Shown here: in pieces, positions 43,343-54,987 of the stretch | Position numbering within the stretch: the first letter of the stretch is position 1 | How the letters are laid out: each line of letters starts with the position of its first letter | NCBI RefSeq assembly: GCF_030067815.1 | Contig: NZ_CP125968.1 | Coordinates: 1,976,001 to 2,040,000, forward strand | Direction of reading: 5' to 3' | From: Sporosarcina thermotolerans | GTDB lineage: Bacteria > Bacillota > Bacilli > Bacillales_A > Planococcaceae | Length of the DNA: 64,000 bases | Program-made: the position numbers and the translations under genes | Notes under the pieces: generated by a model | The model's input: only the letters and a program-made list of their open reading frames with translations | Told to the model about the DNA's origin: nothing | The model's database searches: none

Positions 43343-44560
43343 TTGTTGAATAAAAAAATTCTTGTATGTGTCACTGGTGGAATTGCTGTCTATAAGACAG
43401 TGGCGTTAGTAAGTAAACTATCCCAGGCAGGAGCGGAAATAAAAGTGATTATGACCGCTTCAGCTATGGAATTTGTACAACCGCTTACATTCCAAGTAAT
43501 GTCGCGGAATGATGTCTATTACGATACGTTTGACGAAAAAGACTCCCGTGTCATCGCTCATATTGACCTTGCGGATTGGGCGGATCTAATTATAGTCGCG
43601 CCTGCCACTGCTAATACGATAGGAAAGATTGCTAACGGCATTGCGGATGATATGGTTACCTCAACATTACTTGCAACAACATCTGAAGTCTGGATCGCCC
43701 CGGCAATGAATGTACATATGTACGAAAATAAAGCGGTTATCCGCAACATTCAACAACTTCATGAGGATGGTTTCCGTTTCATTGAACCGTCAGTAGGTTT
43801 TCTTGCATGTGGCTATGTAGGGAAAGGTAGACTTGAAGAACCTGAAAAAATAGTTGAACTTGTGAAACAGAGATTTTTGAAATCGACTAAGGAATTGCCG
43901 CTGTTAGGCAAAAAAGTTGTCGTTACTGCGGGTCCTACAAGAGAGCGAATCGACCCAGTACGGTATATTTCCAATTTTTCGAGCGGGAAAATGGGGTATG
44001 CGATGGCTGAAGCAGCTGTATCGTTAGGTGCTGATACGGTCTTAATTTCAGGACCTGTTGATTTGCCGAAACCGGCGGGCGTCGAATTTATACAAGTCGA
44101 GAGCGCGGCCGAGATGCTTGAGGCAGTACTTGAGAATTTCGACAATGCATCGATGGTTATAAAATCAGCTGCTGTCGCGGATTATCGCCCGAAAGAACAA
44201 CATACACAAAAGATGAAGAAAAAAGACGGAGATTCATCCATTGAACTGGAACGTACAACAGATATTCTTAGAACACTCGGTGAACAGAAGAAAGACCAAA
44301 TCCTTGTCGGTTTTGCAGCAGAAACAAATGATGCGATTTCATACGGCATGTCTAAGCTGACGAATAAGAACTTGGATTACATCATTGTCAACGATGTAAC
44401 GGATCCTAATGGTGGGTTCGGAAATGACACGAATGTCGTCACACTATTGACAGGTATGGGAAATCAATATCCATTCGAAGCTATGGAAAAGAAACAACTT
44501 GCAAAAGTGCTGCTTGAAACGATTGTGGCAGACGAAAGGCCGATTTCAGATGATCGTTGA
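43343..44560 (+). CDS. coaBC: Phosphopantothenoylcysteine decarboxylase/synthetase CoaBC
   Basis: Bifunctional CoA-pathway enzyme of about 405 aa, intact. The N-terminal decarboxylase has the catalytic His in IAHIDLADWAD, followed by IIVAPATANTIGKIANGIAD. The C-terminal synthetase has ISNFSSGKMGYAMAEAA and KSAAVADYRP. Likely TTG start at 43343 or 43346 behind AAAGGGTGA. It overlaps priA by 11 bases. Confidence 0.93.
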   Translation: MLNKKILVCVTGGIAVYKTVALVSKLSQAGAEIKVIMTASAMEFVQPLTFQVMSRNDVYYDTFDEKDSRVIAHIDLADWADLIIVAPATANTIGKIANGIADDMVTSTLLATTSEVWIAPAMNVHMYENKAVIRNIQQLHEDGFRFIEPSVGFLACGYVGKGRLEEPEKIVELVKQRFLKSTKELPLLGKKVVVTAGPTRERIDPVRYISNFSSGKMGYAMAEAAVSLGADTVLISGPVDLPKPAGVEFIQVESAAEMLEAVLENFDNASMVIKSAAVADYRPKEQHTQKMKKKDGDSSIELERTTDILRTLGEQKKDQILVGFAAETNDAISYGMSKLTNKNLDYIIVNDVTDPNGGFGNDTNVVTLLTGMGNQYPFEAMEKKQLAKVLLETIVADERPISDDR

Positions 44561-46958
44561 AATCATTGTAGATGTTTCGGCCTATCCGATTGACCGGCCT
44601 TTCGATTACAGAGTCCCGAAACACCTTGAATCGGTTATGGAAATCGGATCACGTGTCAAAGTCCCATTTGGACCGAGGAAAGTGCTTGGGTACGTCACAG
44701 GATTGAAAGCGGAAAGTGAAGTTGATGAGGAAAAATTAAAGCCAATTGATGAATTAATTGATTTAGAGCCTATCTTGTCTACGGAACTTTTATCGCTTTC
44801 AAAAAAGATGGCAAGGGAAACACTTTCATATGAAATTGATGCGTTACAAGTCATGTTACCAGCTGCTATGCGTGCAAAGTATGAGAAGTTCATTAATATA
44901 GAGCGACCTGATGAGATTGAAGATCCAAGCCTATCCGATTTCTTGAAGGGGAGGACAAGGATTCCTTTAAAGCAACTTCATGATTCTCATTTGCTAAAAG
45001 TTGTTAAGGACTATTCAACAAAAGGCATAGTCTCTGTTGATACCGTAGTTAGCCAACAGACCAAAATGAAAAAGGTACGGACAATCCAAATTGCTGATTC
45101 TTTAACCTTAAGCGATTTATTGAAGTCAGTTCATCCTAATGCAAAGAAACAGACGGAATTGATCAGTTGGATGTTAGGCCACGCTGGGGAAACAATGGAA
45201 GTTTCTAAGCTTCTGAAGGAATCAGGTATTCAGAACTCCGTCTTGAAAGCGATCGTTGAAAAAGGTGGAGGAATTGAAGGGGTTGCGGAAGTTTATCGTG
45301 AACCTGAGGCTCCGAACTTAAAAGATACACCAATTCCAATTCGGCTTACAGATGAACAACAAGTGGCGTTACAAGCTGTTAATATAGCAACGGATCAGAA
45401 GAAAGCGGAAACTTTTCTTTTGCATGGGGTAACGGGTAGTGGAAAACGGAAGTATACCTACAGGCTATCAAGCATGTATTAGAAAAAGGGAAGGAAGCAA
45501 TTGTCCTCGTCCCTGAGATTTCTTTGACTCCGCAAATGACGGCCCGTTTCCAGGAAAGATTCGGTAGTCTTGTCGCTGTCATGCATAGCGGTTTATCAGC
45601 TGGTGAAAAATACGATGAATGGCGTAAAATACATCGGCGCGAAGTGAAGGTTGTCGTTGGTGCGCGGTCGGCCATCTTTGCTCCCTTTGAAAATATTGGG
45701 ATTATTATTCTCGACGAAGAACATGAATCTACGTACAAACAGGAGGACAACCCCCGCTATCATGCGAGGGATGTTGCGATTTGGCGCTCAGAATTTTACA
45801 GATGCCCGGTTATCCTTGGAAGTGCAACCCCTTCGCTGGAATCTTTTGCGAGAGCGAAAAAGGAGTCTATACACTACTTGAGTTATCGAAAAGAGCGAAG
45901 AACCAATCATTACCATCAGTAACGGTTGTCGATATGCGGGACGAATTGAAAGAAGGAAATCGTTCGATGTTTTCAGTGAGTCTTGCGGATGCTATTCATC
46001 AGCGGCTTGAAAGGAAGGAACAGATTGTCCTATTCCTCAATAAAAGGGGATTTTCTTCCTTTGTATTATGCAGAGATTGTGGCACAGTCGTCCAATGTCC
46101 GAATTGTGATATTTCATTAACGTATCATCGGGCAAATGAAAGATTGAAATGTCATTATTGTGGCCATGAGGAAGGTGTGCCACTCGTTTGTCCAGAATGC
46201 GAGAGTGAGCATATCCGGTTCTTCGGGACAGGTACACAGAAAGCCGAAGAAGAAATTTATAAGCTATTCCCTGAAGCGAGGGTGCTTCGGATGGATGTAG
46301 ATACAACTCGACAGAAGGGCTCACATGAACGTCTTCTTCGCAAATTTAGCGAGGGGAAGGCCGATATACTGTTAGGAACCCAAATGATTGCAAAAGGACT
46401 GGATTTTCCTAATATTACATTGGTTGGTGTACTTGCTGCGGATACTACATTACATTTGGCCGACTTCCGGCAGCAGAAAAAACATTTCAATTGATGACTC
46501 AAGTTAGTGGACGTGCGGGACGTCATGAGTTAGCTGGGGAAGTATTCATTCAGACGTATTCTCCAGAACATTACGCGATAGAGCTTGCAAAGACGCAACA
46601 CTTCGAGACGTTTTACAATTTGGAAATGTCGGCGAGGAAACAATATGGGTATCCTCCTTTCTTTTATATAACACTTATCCAATTTTCCCATGAAGATTTA
46701 TTGAAAGTGGCGGATTTTGCTGAAAAAGGTACAAGGTATATGAAAAATTCTCTCTCACCTGAAACGGTCATTATCGGTCCAGCCGCCGCTGCTATCAGTC
46801 GCGTGAACAATAGATATCGGTACCAATGTTTGATAAAATACAAAATAGAGCCAAAGCTGATTGAAACACTACAGCAATTGATAAAAATGTATCGGACAAA
46901 CTGGATGAAGGAAGGGTTGCTCATGACAGTTGACATGGACCCGACCTCAATTAATTAA
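44550..46958 (+). CDS. priA: Primosomal helicase PriA (three frame breaks)
   Basis: Replication-restart helicase of about 803 aa. Walker A HGVTGSGKTE, the DEEH box (IIILDEEHESTYKQ), the paired zinc-binding cysteines (CRDCGTVVQCPNC ... CHYCG ... CPEC) and GRAGR are visible. Breaks: AAAA 45443-45446 (one A restores GSGKTEVYLQAIKHV), GG 45862-45863 (one G restores AKKGVYTLLEL), GG 46469-46470 (one G restores ADFRAAEKTFQLMTQVSGRA). Three losses in one essential-type gene are the clearest sign of sequence error. Confidence 0.92.
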
Positions 46959-47000
46959 CATAGCCCGATATATATCTACATCTAGAAAAGAGGAATAGAC

Positions 47001-47498
47001 TTGGCGATACTTGAAATTGTGAAAAGTCCTTCACCGTTGCTTACACAACGCTGCAAGGAAGTGGACAAGTTTGATGAAAAGCTTGCAAAATTATTAGATG
47101 ATATGTACGAAACGATGGTGGCTGCAGACGGAGTTGGAATTGCAGCTCCGCAAGTGGGTGAACTTGTCCGGGTTGCCATTGTCGATTTAGGTGAAGGGAA
47201 CGAAGTCATTGAAATGATCAATCCCGTTGTCACCGCAATTGGTGGTTCCGAAGTGGATGTAGAAGGATGCCTAAGTTTTCCCGGCCTTTATGGAGAAGTC
47301 GAACGTCCTTTCTTCGTTCGAGTGGAAGCGCAGGAACGTGATGGTTCTTTGTATGAACTTGAGGCTGAAGATTATGAAGCAAGGGCGATTTTACATGAAA
47401 TCGATCATCTGGACGGAATTCTTTTCGACTCGAAAATCAAACGAATTGTAGATCCGAGTGAATTTGAAGAGGTTGAAGGAGAGGAAGAAGAGGAATGA
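47001..47498 (+). CDS. def: Peptide deformylase Def
   Basis: 165 aa, intact. The three motifs [16 protein letters not shown] and HEIDHLDG carry the metal ligands. The C-terminus is an acidic tail ([10 protein letters not shown]). TTG start at 47001 with AGAGGAAT before it. It overlaps fmt (ATGA). Confidence 0.96.
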   Translation: MAILEIVKSPSPLLTQRCKEVDKFDEKLAKLLDDMYETMVAADGVGIAAPQVGELVRVAIVDLGEGNEVIEMINPVVTAIGGSEVDVEGCLSFPGLYGEVERPFFVRVEAQERDGSLYELEAEDYEARAILHEIDHLDGILFDSKIKRIVDPSEFEEVEGEEEEE

Positions 47499-48435
47499 CG
47501 AAAATCGTTTTCATGGGGACACCCGACTTTTCAGTACCTGTTTTAACGATGCTACATAACGAGGGATTCGAAATTGCGGCTGTTGTTACACAACCCGATC
47601 GGCCTGTCGGTCAAAAGCGGGTTCTTACACCACCTCCCGTTAAGGTGGAAGCGAACCGACTTGGTTTGACAGTTTTGCAGCCCGAAAAACTGAGAAATTC
47701 CGATGAATTAACGGAACTTAAAAATATGAATCCTGATTTAATCGTAACTGCAGCATATGGGCAAATCCTACCGAAGGATTTGCTTGATGTACCGAGGTTA
47801 GGCTGCATCAATGTCCATGCCTCGCTTTTACCGAAATATCGAGGAGGGCACCAATCCACCAAGCTGTTATGGATGGCGAAGCGGAAACAGGTGTCACGAT
47901 AATGTATATGGTTGAAAAATTGGATGCCGGGGATATTATTTCACAAGTACGCATTCCGATTTTAGAAGAAGATAATACAGGAATATTGTTTGAAAAGTTA
48001 TCCACTGCTGGTACGCAATTATTAAAAGAAACATTGCCATCAATTGTGGCTGGGACGAATGATCGAATTCCCCAAGATGAAAAATACGTAACGTTTGCTG
48101 GAAACATTACTCGAGAACAGGAGCGTATTGATTGGTCACGTGGAGGCAATGAGATCTTCAATAAAGTGCGTGGGTTATATCCTTGGCCAGGAGCATATTC
48201 TGTTTTCCAAGATGGTAACGTAAAAGTATGGAAAGCGAAAAAAAGTGAAATCGACACGGATGCCTCACCGGGTACAATTATTAAACGATTAAAGGACAGT
48301 CTTGTTGTAAAAACAGGCGACGGTACTTCCATCGCAATAACAGAATTGCAACCGGCAGGAAAGAAACGAATGGCCGCTGAGGAGTTTATGAACGGGGCAG
48401 GAGCCAATTGGAATGAAGGAGATCATTTCGAATGA
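47495..48435 (+). CDS. fmt: Methionyl-tRNA formyltransferase Fmt (one frame break)
   Basis: About 313 aa. [17 protein letters not shown] and the active-site [15 protein letters not shown] are present. The frame breaks at GGG 47846-47848; one G restores [20 protein letters not shown]. It overlaps rsmB by 4 bases. Confidence 0.94.
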
Positions 48436-49784
48436 TTAACAAAACCAAAAAGAAGATTTGGAACGGAAATGTTCGAGATGCAGCACTTTCGATATTAATG
48501 GAGATAAATGATAATCAGGCCTATAGCAACCTTCTTTTAAACAGAACAATTAAAAAATACGCCATCGATCCAAAAGACCGCGGCTTATTGACGGAGTTAA
48601 CCTACGGAACTTTACAGCATCGAATGACTCTGGATTTTTATTTAGAGCCATTTGTAAAAGGGAAACTTGATGCATGGGTTAGGGAGTTATTACGATTATC
48701 GATTTACCAAATTGTCTACTTAACAAAAATCCCGCCACATGCAGTAGTCCATGAAGCTGTGGAAATCGCGAAAAGACGTGGTCATAAAGGCATATCGTCA
48801 ACTGTGAATGGTATCTTGCGTTCCGTTTTACGAAAAGGTGTCCGTTCGATCGAAGACATCAAAGATGATATTGAACGAATTTCCATTGAAACGAGTCACC
48901 CTATATGGTTGATCAAACGTTGGGTTGAACAATTTGGCAAAGAAGAAGCATTGGCGATGGCCCATGAAAATAACCATCCTGCCCGTATGACAGCTCGTGT
49001 CAATTTATTGAAAACGACGGTTGACGATGTTGTAAAGGAATTGGCCAAAGAAGGCATTGATGCAACAAGGGGAGAAGTCGTGCCGGAAAGTATCCAAACG
49101 GCAAGCGGAAGTTTGGCGAATACAGCAGCTTTTGCGAACGGTCTACTAACAATCCAGGATGAGAGTTCCATGTTACCTGTTATTGCTCTTGATGTGAAAC
49201 CGGATATGAAAGTATTGGACATGTGTGCCGCTCCAGGCGGAAAAACAACATTCATCGCGGAGAAAATGAATAACCAGGGAGAAGTTTATGCACATGACTT
49301 ACATGAACATAAATTGAAATTGATCGAATCCAATGCCAATCGACTTGGAATCGAGTCGATCAGACTGAGCAGTGGAGATAGTCGACAATTAGGTACCATT
49401 TATGAACCTTCTTCTTTCGATAGAATTTTGGTCGATGCGCCATGTAGTGGTCTCGGGGTCATTCGCCGCAAGCCAGAGATAAAATATAATAAGACAGAGC
49501 AGGACTTGGAAAACCTAACAAAAATCCAGGAAGAATTACTGGATACAGCCTATGGTTTAGTAAAAGAAGATGGCATTATAGTCTATAGCACTTGTACAGT
49601 TGAATATAGTGAGAATGCCGGGGTAGTCCATAATTTCCTTGAAAAACATACAGATATGACAACTGTTCCGCTTGATTCGTTCGTAAATAATGAATCATTG
49701 GCAATTAAAGATAATATGTTGCAAGTATTACCTCAACATTTTGGAAGTGACGGTTTTTTTGTTACCGCATTTCGTAAGAAGTAA
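48432..49784 (+). CDS. rsmB: 16S rRNA (cytosine(967)-C5)-methyltransferase RsmB
   Basis: 450 aa, intact. N-terminal NusB-like domain (RDAALSILMEINDNQAYSN), SAM motif DMCAAPGGKTTFIAEKM, and the catalytic cysteines in DAPCSGLG and YSTCTVEYSENAG. In B. subtilis rlmN follows; here prpC follows after 32 bases. Confidence 0.94.
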   Translation: MINKTKKKIWNGNVRDAALSILMEINDNQAYSNLLLNRTIKKYAIDPKDRGLLTELTYGTLQHRMTLDFYLEPFVKGKLDAWVRELLRLSIYQIVYLTKIPPHAVVHEAVEIAKRRGHKGISSTVNGILRSVLRKGVRSIEDIKDDIERISIETSHPIWLIKRWVEQFGKEEALAMAHENNHPARMTARVNLLKTTVDDVVKELAKEGIDATRGEVVPESIQTASGSLANTAAFANGLLTIQDESSMLPVIALDVKPDMKVLDMCAAPGGKTTFIAEKMNNQGEVYAHDLHEHKLKLIESNANRLGIESIRLSSGDSRQLGTIYEPSSFDRILVDAPCSGLGVIRRKPEIKYNKTEQDLENLTKIQEELLDTAYGLVKEDGIIVYSTCTVEYSENAGVVHNFLEKHTDMTTVPLDSFVNNESLAIKDNMLQVLPQHFGSDGFFVTAFRKK

Positions 49785-49816
49785 TTGCTGCGCGTTTAAA
49801 GATTAAGGGGGGACAA

Positions 49817-50573
49817 GTGTTGCGATTTGAAGTGCTTTCGGATATTGGGAAGAAGCGTTCAGTGAACGAGGATAGTGCAGCTGTTTTTACAATTCAGAAT
49901 GGCCCAACACTGGCTGTAATTGCAGACGGTATGGGAGGCCATCGGGGTGGAGACTTTGCAAGTGCAACAGCAGTTCAACTATTGGGGGAGAGGCCAAGGA
50001 GTATCCAATTCAGCTGAAATGGATGATGAAGACTGGAAAGAATGGCTTTTAGAGACGGTTTCATTCATCAACCAGACTATTTTCGAGGTTGCAGAGAGAG
50101 ATGAGAACTTCAAGGGTATGGGGACAACTCTTGATGCTGTGCTTGTTAACGGAAATAAGGGATTAGTTACACATGTAGGTGATAGTCGTGTGTATATTAT
50201 TAATGAAACAGAAATCATTCAAATTACGAAAGATCATTCCTACGTCAATATCTTGCTTGATTCTGGTGAAATAACAGAAGAAGAAGCTGCGACGCATCCT
50301 CAACGAAATTGGATCATGCGAGCGGTTGGATCAGAAAAATCCATAACACCTGATTTTTATCATATTCAGCTGAAAGAAAACGCTTATCTATTGATCTGTA
50401 CAGATGGATTAAGCAATAAAGTCCATAGTGAAAAAATTCATAGTATCGTTACATTGGATGGGAATCTCCATTCCAAGGCAGTTGAATTAGTTAAATTAGC
50501 GAATGATATGGGTGGCGAAGATAATATTTCTGTTGTTTTAGGATACTCCGATTCGGAGGTGAGATCATCATGA
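49817..50573 (+). CDS. prpC: PP2C-type Ser/Thr phosphatase PrpC/Stp (one frame break)
   Basis: About 251 aa. Metal-binding motifs RSVNEDS, IADGMGGHRGGDFAS, GMGTTLDAVLV and THVGDSRVY are present. It reverses phosphorylation by PrkC, encoded next with an ATGA overlap. The frame breaks at GG 49992-49993; one G restores LLGERGQGVSNSAEMDD. GTG 49817 or TTG 49820 start behind AAGGGGGG. Confidence 0.93.
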
Positions 50574-52533
50574 TCGGAAAACGAATTGGTGGACGTTACG
50601 AAGTCATTAAAGGCATCGGAGAAGGCGGTATGTCAAAAGTCTATTTGGCACATGACATTATTTTAGACCGCGATGTAGCGATTAAAGTGCTTAACTATGA
50701 TTTCGCAAACGAGCAAGATATAAAGAAAAGATTTCAAAGGGAAGCATTGTCAGCAACAAGTTTGACGCATCCACATATTGTGAATATTTATGATGTAGAT
50801 GAAGAAGGAGAACTTCATTATTTCGTAATGGAGTACATCGAAGGTCAAACATTGAAAAAATATATTCAGTCGAATGGTCCATTACCTGTTGCCCAAGCTG
50901 TCAATATTATGAAACAACTTGTTTCAGCGATTGCAAATGCGCATCATAATGGCATTATTCATCGGGATATCAAGCCGCAAAATATTTTAATGGACGCCGA
51001 TGGTGATGTGAAGATAACTGATTTTGGAATTGCAATGGCCCTGCATGCGACCGCGCATACAAAAACAAATTCAGTTATTGGGACAGTCCATTATTTATCC
51101 CCCGAACAAGCAAGGGGTGGAATGGCGACTAAAAAATCGGATATTTACTCCTTAGGTATCGTCTTTTATGAATTATTGACTGGCGAATTACCGTTTTCGG
51201 CGGAAACAGCTGTCGCAATCGCTTTAAAACATTTGCAGGAGGAGACACCGTCTGTACGAAATACGTTTCCCGGTATACCTCAAAGCGTTGAAAATGTTAT
51301 TTTAAAGGCAACAGCGAAAGATGCTACATACAGATATCGATCAGCGGATGAAATGTATGATGATTTACTAACAGTTCTTTCTCCTGAAAGACAGTATGAA
51401 AGTAAGTTTACATTACCGTTTGATGATGATAAAACTCGTATTATTCCCGTGATCACAGATCCATCAAAAGTGGATAATCACGACACGACTAAAATTATCG
51501 AACCAGTAACTCCTGAACCTCAACCGCCTGTGAAGAAGAAGAGGAAGAAATGGCCGATTGTTTTAGGTATTTCTATAGGTCTTATTGCAATCGCATTATT
51601 GGCTCTTTTCCTGCCTTCATTATTAGGTCCGAAAGACGCTCTTATCCCTGAAGTTGCGGGATTGGATGAAGCGGAAGCAAGGGACCTCATTAGTGAAACT
51701 GGGTTTGTGGTAGAAGGCATAATCGAGGACTTCTCCGATGAATACGAAGCCGGTAAGGTTTTCAAAACAATCCCGGAGGCTGGAAAAAACCGTGAGTTAG
51801 GCACCCCGGTCACACTTTACGTAAGTAAAGGCAAAGACACGATGGAAATGACTGATTATACGGGTAAGGATTATGATGAAATCTATAATTTCTTGCAAGG
51901 ATTTAATTTTAGGTCAATTACGGCTGATCCGGTTTATTCTGACCAGCCAGAAGGTCAAATTCTTGAGCAAACCCCAGCTGAAGGCGAGCATGTCGTTCCA
52001 GGGGAGACGGATATCGTATTCAAAGTCAGTCAAGGAAAGAGAATGGTCAAGTTAGGCGATCTGACGAATTATGATAAGAAGCAGTTGGATGATTATGCGG
52101 AATCCTGGGATTTGATATTCGTGTAGTAAAAGAGGAGTATCATGATACAATTCCGGAAGGTAATGTTATTTCGCAAGATCCTCCTGCGGGATCCGATTTG
52201 CAAGTCGGTGCAAAAGTTGGCGTTGTCCGTTCCAAAGGACAAGAGAAGAAACCAGTGAGAGTTTATGTAAGGCCTGTGGATATTCCGTATGAATCTACAA
52301 CTGTAGATGATGAGGATGAATCATCCGAGCCCGAACCACAGACTGTTAAAATATACATCCAGGATAATAAGCATTCCATGACAGACCCGGTTGCAGAATT
52401 TAAAATTACTGAAGATACACGTAGAGAGATTACGATTGAACTTGAAGAGGGTCAACGTGGAAGATATATCATCTATAGAGGAGATACAGTCATAGAGGAT
52501 ATAACAGTTGATTACGATGATATCGAAGAATAA
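50570..52533 (+). CDS. prkC: Ser/Thr protein kinase PrkC with PASTA domains (one frame break)
   Basis: About 654 aa. The N-terminal kinase domain has GEGGMSKVYLA, VAIKVL, HRDIKPQN and DFGIAMA. A basic juxtamembrane stretch and membrane helix (WPIVLGISIGLIAIALLALF) follow, then three extracellular PASTA repeats and a C-terminal domain. PASTA kinases sense muropeptides and, in B. subtilis, trigger spore germination. The frame breaks near G 52114; one G restores ESWDLDIRVVKEEYHD. Confidence 0.94.
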
Positions 52534-52547
52534 GAAAGAGGGATTGG

Positions 52548-53443
52548 ATGCCGCAAGGACAAATCAGAAAAGCGATTAGTGGTTTTTATTATGTGCAAAG
52601 GGAAAACGGGAATCTGATCCAGTGCAAGGGGAGGGGAGTCTTTAGAAATAGAGGGATCTCCCCCCTTGTAGGTGACATTGTAACGATTGTCGAAGATGGC
52701 GATAATGATGCGACAATTACAGAAGTTCATGAGAGGAAAAATGAACTTGTACGGCCGCCGATTGCTAATATCGATCAGGCATTGCTTGTATTCTCTATTG
52801 TTGAACCTGATTTCAGCCTTCATTTATTGGATAGATTCCTGACTGTCATTGAATCTGTCGACATAAAACCTATCATCTGTCTAACCAAAAAGGATATTGC
52901 GAATGAAACTGACCTTCAACTCGCTAATGCTGCAATAGAATACTATGAAGGCATTGGGTATGACGTCATTCAGACATATATCGATGATCCTGATTTGCAC
53001 GACCTACTTTATCCTTTTCTTAAAGGGAATACGACCGTCCTTGCGGGTCAATCAGGTGTAGGAAAGTCAACATTGTTAAATACGTTGATCCCTGGTTTGC
53101 TATTGAAAACTGGTGAAATTTCAGAGGCATTGGGCAGGGAAAACACACAACTCGTCATGTCGAACTAATGGAAGTCGCAGGAGGACTTGTTGCAGACACT
53201 CCGGGTTTTAGCTCGCTTGACTTCGATCATATCGAAAAAGAAGAATTACGTAATTATTTCGTTGAAATGGAGCAAGCGGCGCCACTTTGTAAATTCAGAG
53301 GTTGTTTACATCTTAAAGAGCCTAAATGTGCAGTAAAAGCAAAGGTCGATACCGGCGAAATTTTAAACTCCAGATACGATAATTACGTACAGTTTTTACA
53401 AGAGATTACTGACCGAAAGCCGAGGTATCCGAAAAATGATTAA
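52548..53443 (+). CDS. rsgA: Ribosome small-subunit-dependent GTPase RsgA (one frame break)
   Basis: Circularly permuted GTPase of about 298 aa involved in 30S maturation. G4 CLTKKD precedes the P-loop GQSGVGKST and DTPGFSS. C-terminal zinc knuckle: CKFRGCLHLKEPKCAVK. The frame breaks at GGG 53137-53139; one G restores ALGRGKHTTRHVELMEV. Confidence 0.94.
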
Positions 53444-54101
53444 AATTGCACCATCAATATTGGCAGCGGACTTTTCGAAGTTAGCTGAAGAAGTTAAAGA
53501 AGTGGAAGCAGCAGGTGCGGAACTGATCCATATTGATGTAATGGATGGACATTTCGTTCCGAACATTACGATGGGCCCGATTGTTGTGGAGGCGTTGCGA
53601 CCAGTAACCAACCTCCCTCTTGATGTTCACCTCATGATTGAGAATCCAGATGCATATATTGAACAGTTTGCAAAAGCAGGAGCAGATTATATAACTGTGC
53701 ATGTAGAGGCATGTAGGCATTTGCACCGTACGATTCAACTAATTCGTTCATTTGGTGTAAAACCTGGTGTTGTGCTTAATCCACATACACCTATTGAGCA
53801 TATTCTTCATATCTTGGAGGATGTGGACCTTGTCTTGTTCATGACTGTGAACCCGGGATTTGGCGGGCAGAAATTCATTCATTCAGTTGTTCCGAAAGTG
53901 AAGCAGCTTTCCGACGTCATTAAAGAAAAAGGACTCAACATTGAAATTGAAATCGACGGCGGCATTAATGAGGAAACAATCATTCCATGCGCTGAAGCGG
54001 GTGCTACTATTTTTGTAGCGGGATCTGCTATTTTTAATACGGAAAACCGTGAAGAGGCATTACAACGGATCAAAGCTGCAGGGGAAAGCGTGCTGAAATA
54101 A
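53436..54101 (+). CDS. rpe: Ribulose-phosphate 3-epimerase Rpe
   Basis: 221 aa, intact TIM barrel. APSILAADFSKLAEEV, HIDVMDGHFVPNITMG and NPGFGGQKFI carry the metal ligands and active-site residues. It overlaps the rsgA end by 8 bases. Confidence 0.96.
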   Translation: MIKIAPSILAADFSKLAEEVKEVEAAGAELIHIDVMDGHFVPNITMGPIVVEALRPVTNLPLDVHLMIENPDAYIEQFAKAGADYITVHVEACRHLHRTIQLIRSFGVKPGVVLNPHTPIEHILHILEDVDLVLFMTVNPGFGGQKFIHSVVPKVKQLSDVIKEKGLNIEIEIDGGINEETIIPCAEAGATIFVAGSAIFNTENREEALQRIKAAGESVLK

Positions 54102-54754
54102 TGAAAAGAGTTGTTATTTGCGCTGGTGGACCGGTTGAGGAATTACCGGATTTACTTGCCTTAAAGTCAGAAGGGACTATTTTTATTGGAGTGGATCGTG
54201 GCTCCCTTCATCTTTTGGAAAGAGGAATAGTTCCTTTGGAGGCAGTAGGTGATTTCGATTCGGTTACTAAAAGTGAATTTGAGATGATCCAATCGGCTGT
54301 GGACCGTGTTGATGCATTCAATGCCATGAAAGATGAAACAGATACTGAATTGGCGGTTACACGTGCTCTTACCCATGAACCCGATGAAATCATCCTCATA
54401 GGTGTGACGGGTGGAAGAATTGATCATTTCGAATCAGCGCTGCAGTTACTATACCGGCTTCAAATTGAATATGAAGATGTGTCATTCATCGTTAAGAATA
54501 TAAGCAATGAATTATATATTTTAAAGTCGGGAACACATCTTGTGAATAAAAACGAAGGTCTGCCCTATGTATCCTTTTTTCCTTTTGGAAGTACCGTTGA
54601 GGGAATTACCTTGACTGGCTTTAAGTATGAGACTGTAAATGCTCGGATGGAAATGGGTATGACAAAGTTTACAAGCAATGAACCAATTGAAGAAGTTTGT
54701 ACTATCTCATTCCGGAAAGGCATATGCTTAATGGTAAGGAGTTCAGATTCCTGA
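54101..54754 (+). CDS. thiN: Thiamine pyrophosphokinase ThiN
   Basis: 217 aa, intact. VDRGSLHLLERGIVPLEAVG followed by DFDSV, and DETDTELAVTRAL, are the catalytic segments. It makes thiamine diphosphate. Its ATG shares a base with the rpe stop (TAATG). Confidence 0.93.
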   Translation: MKRVVICAGGPVEELPDLLALKSEGTIFIGVDRGSLHLLERGIVPLEAVGDFDSVTKSEFEMIQSAVDRVDAFNAMKDETDTELAVTRALTHEPDEIILIGVTGGRIDHFESALQLLYRLQIEYEDVSFIVKNISNELYILKSGTHLVNKNEGLPYVSFFPFGSTVEGITLTGFKYETVNARMEMGMTKFTSNEPIEEVCTISFRKGICLMVRSSDS

Positions 54755-54767
54755 AAGGAGCCGGGAA

Positions 54768-54923
54768 TTGCGAGTCTATACATTTACGATGCCAAAGTTT
54801 CTCAGTAGTTTTGTCCGAAAATGCATGGTCGTCTTCCAAAAAGATGATAAGCAGAAGAGCCAGGCAGCTGCAAGTGCGAGTCAGCGCAATAGAAAAAGGA
54901 AAAAAGAAAAAACGTCAGGCTGA
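54768..54923 (+). CDS. spoVM: SpoVM homologue with C-terminal extension
   Basis: Short gene with TTG start at 54768 and a strong AAAGGAG 7 bases upstream. The first 26 residues (MRVYTFTMPKFLSSFVRKC then MVVFQKD) align without gaps to B. subtilis SpoVM (26 aa), including Pro9, which is needed for sensing the convex forespore membrane. Position between thiN and rpmB is the same. Here the frame continues 25 more residues, basic and polar (DKQKSQAAASASQRNRKRKK, then EKTSG), ending inside the following terminator. If one A were missing from the run 54838-54842, the protein would stop after about 25 residues, so the extension needs sequence confirmation. Confidence 0.8.
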   Translation: MRVYTFTMPKFLSSFVRKCMVVFQKDDKQKSQAAASASQRNRKRKKEKTSG

Positions 54924-54957
54924 ACTTATCGGCCTGGCGTTTTATTTCTTTTTTTCG
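54911..54957 (+). terminator. Terminator after spoVM
   Basis: AACGTCAGGC (54911-54920) pairs with GCCTGGCGTT (54932-54941), one G-T pair, followed by a T-rich tract ending in seven T. The spoVM stop lies in the loop. Confidence 0.85.
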
Positions 54958-54987
54958 TATTGTCGGAAAGCAAAAGAAGTAATTATT

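Noticed and set aside
44550..46958. priA as a decayed pseudogene
   Set aside because: All motifs are intact in the repaired frame and the three breaks match the window-wide one-base-loss pattern.
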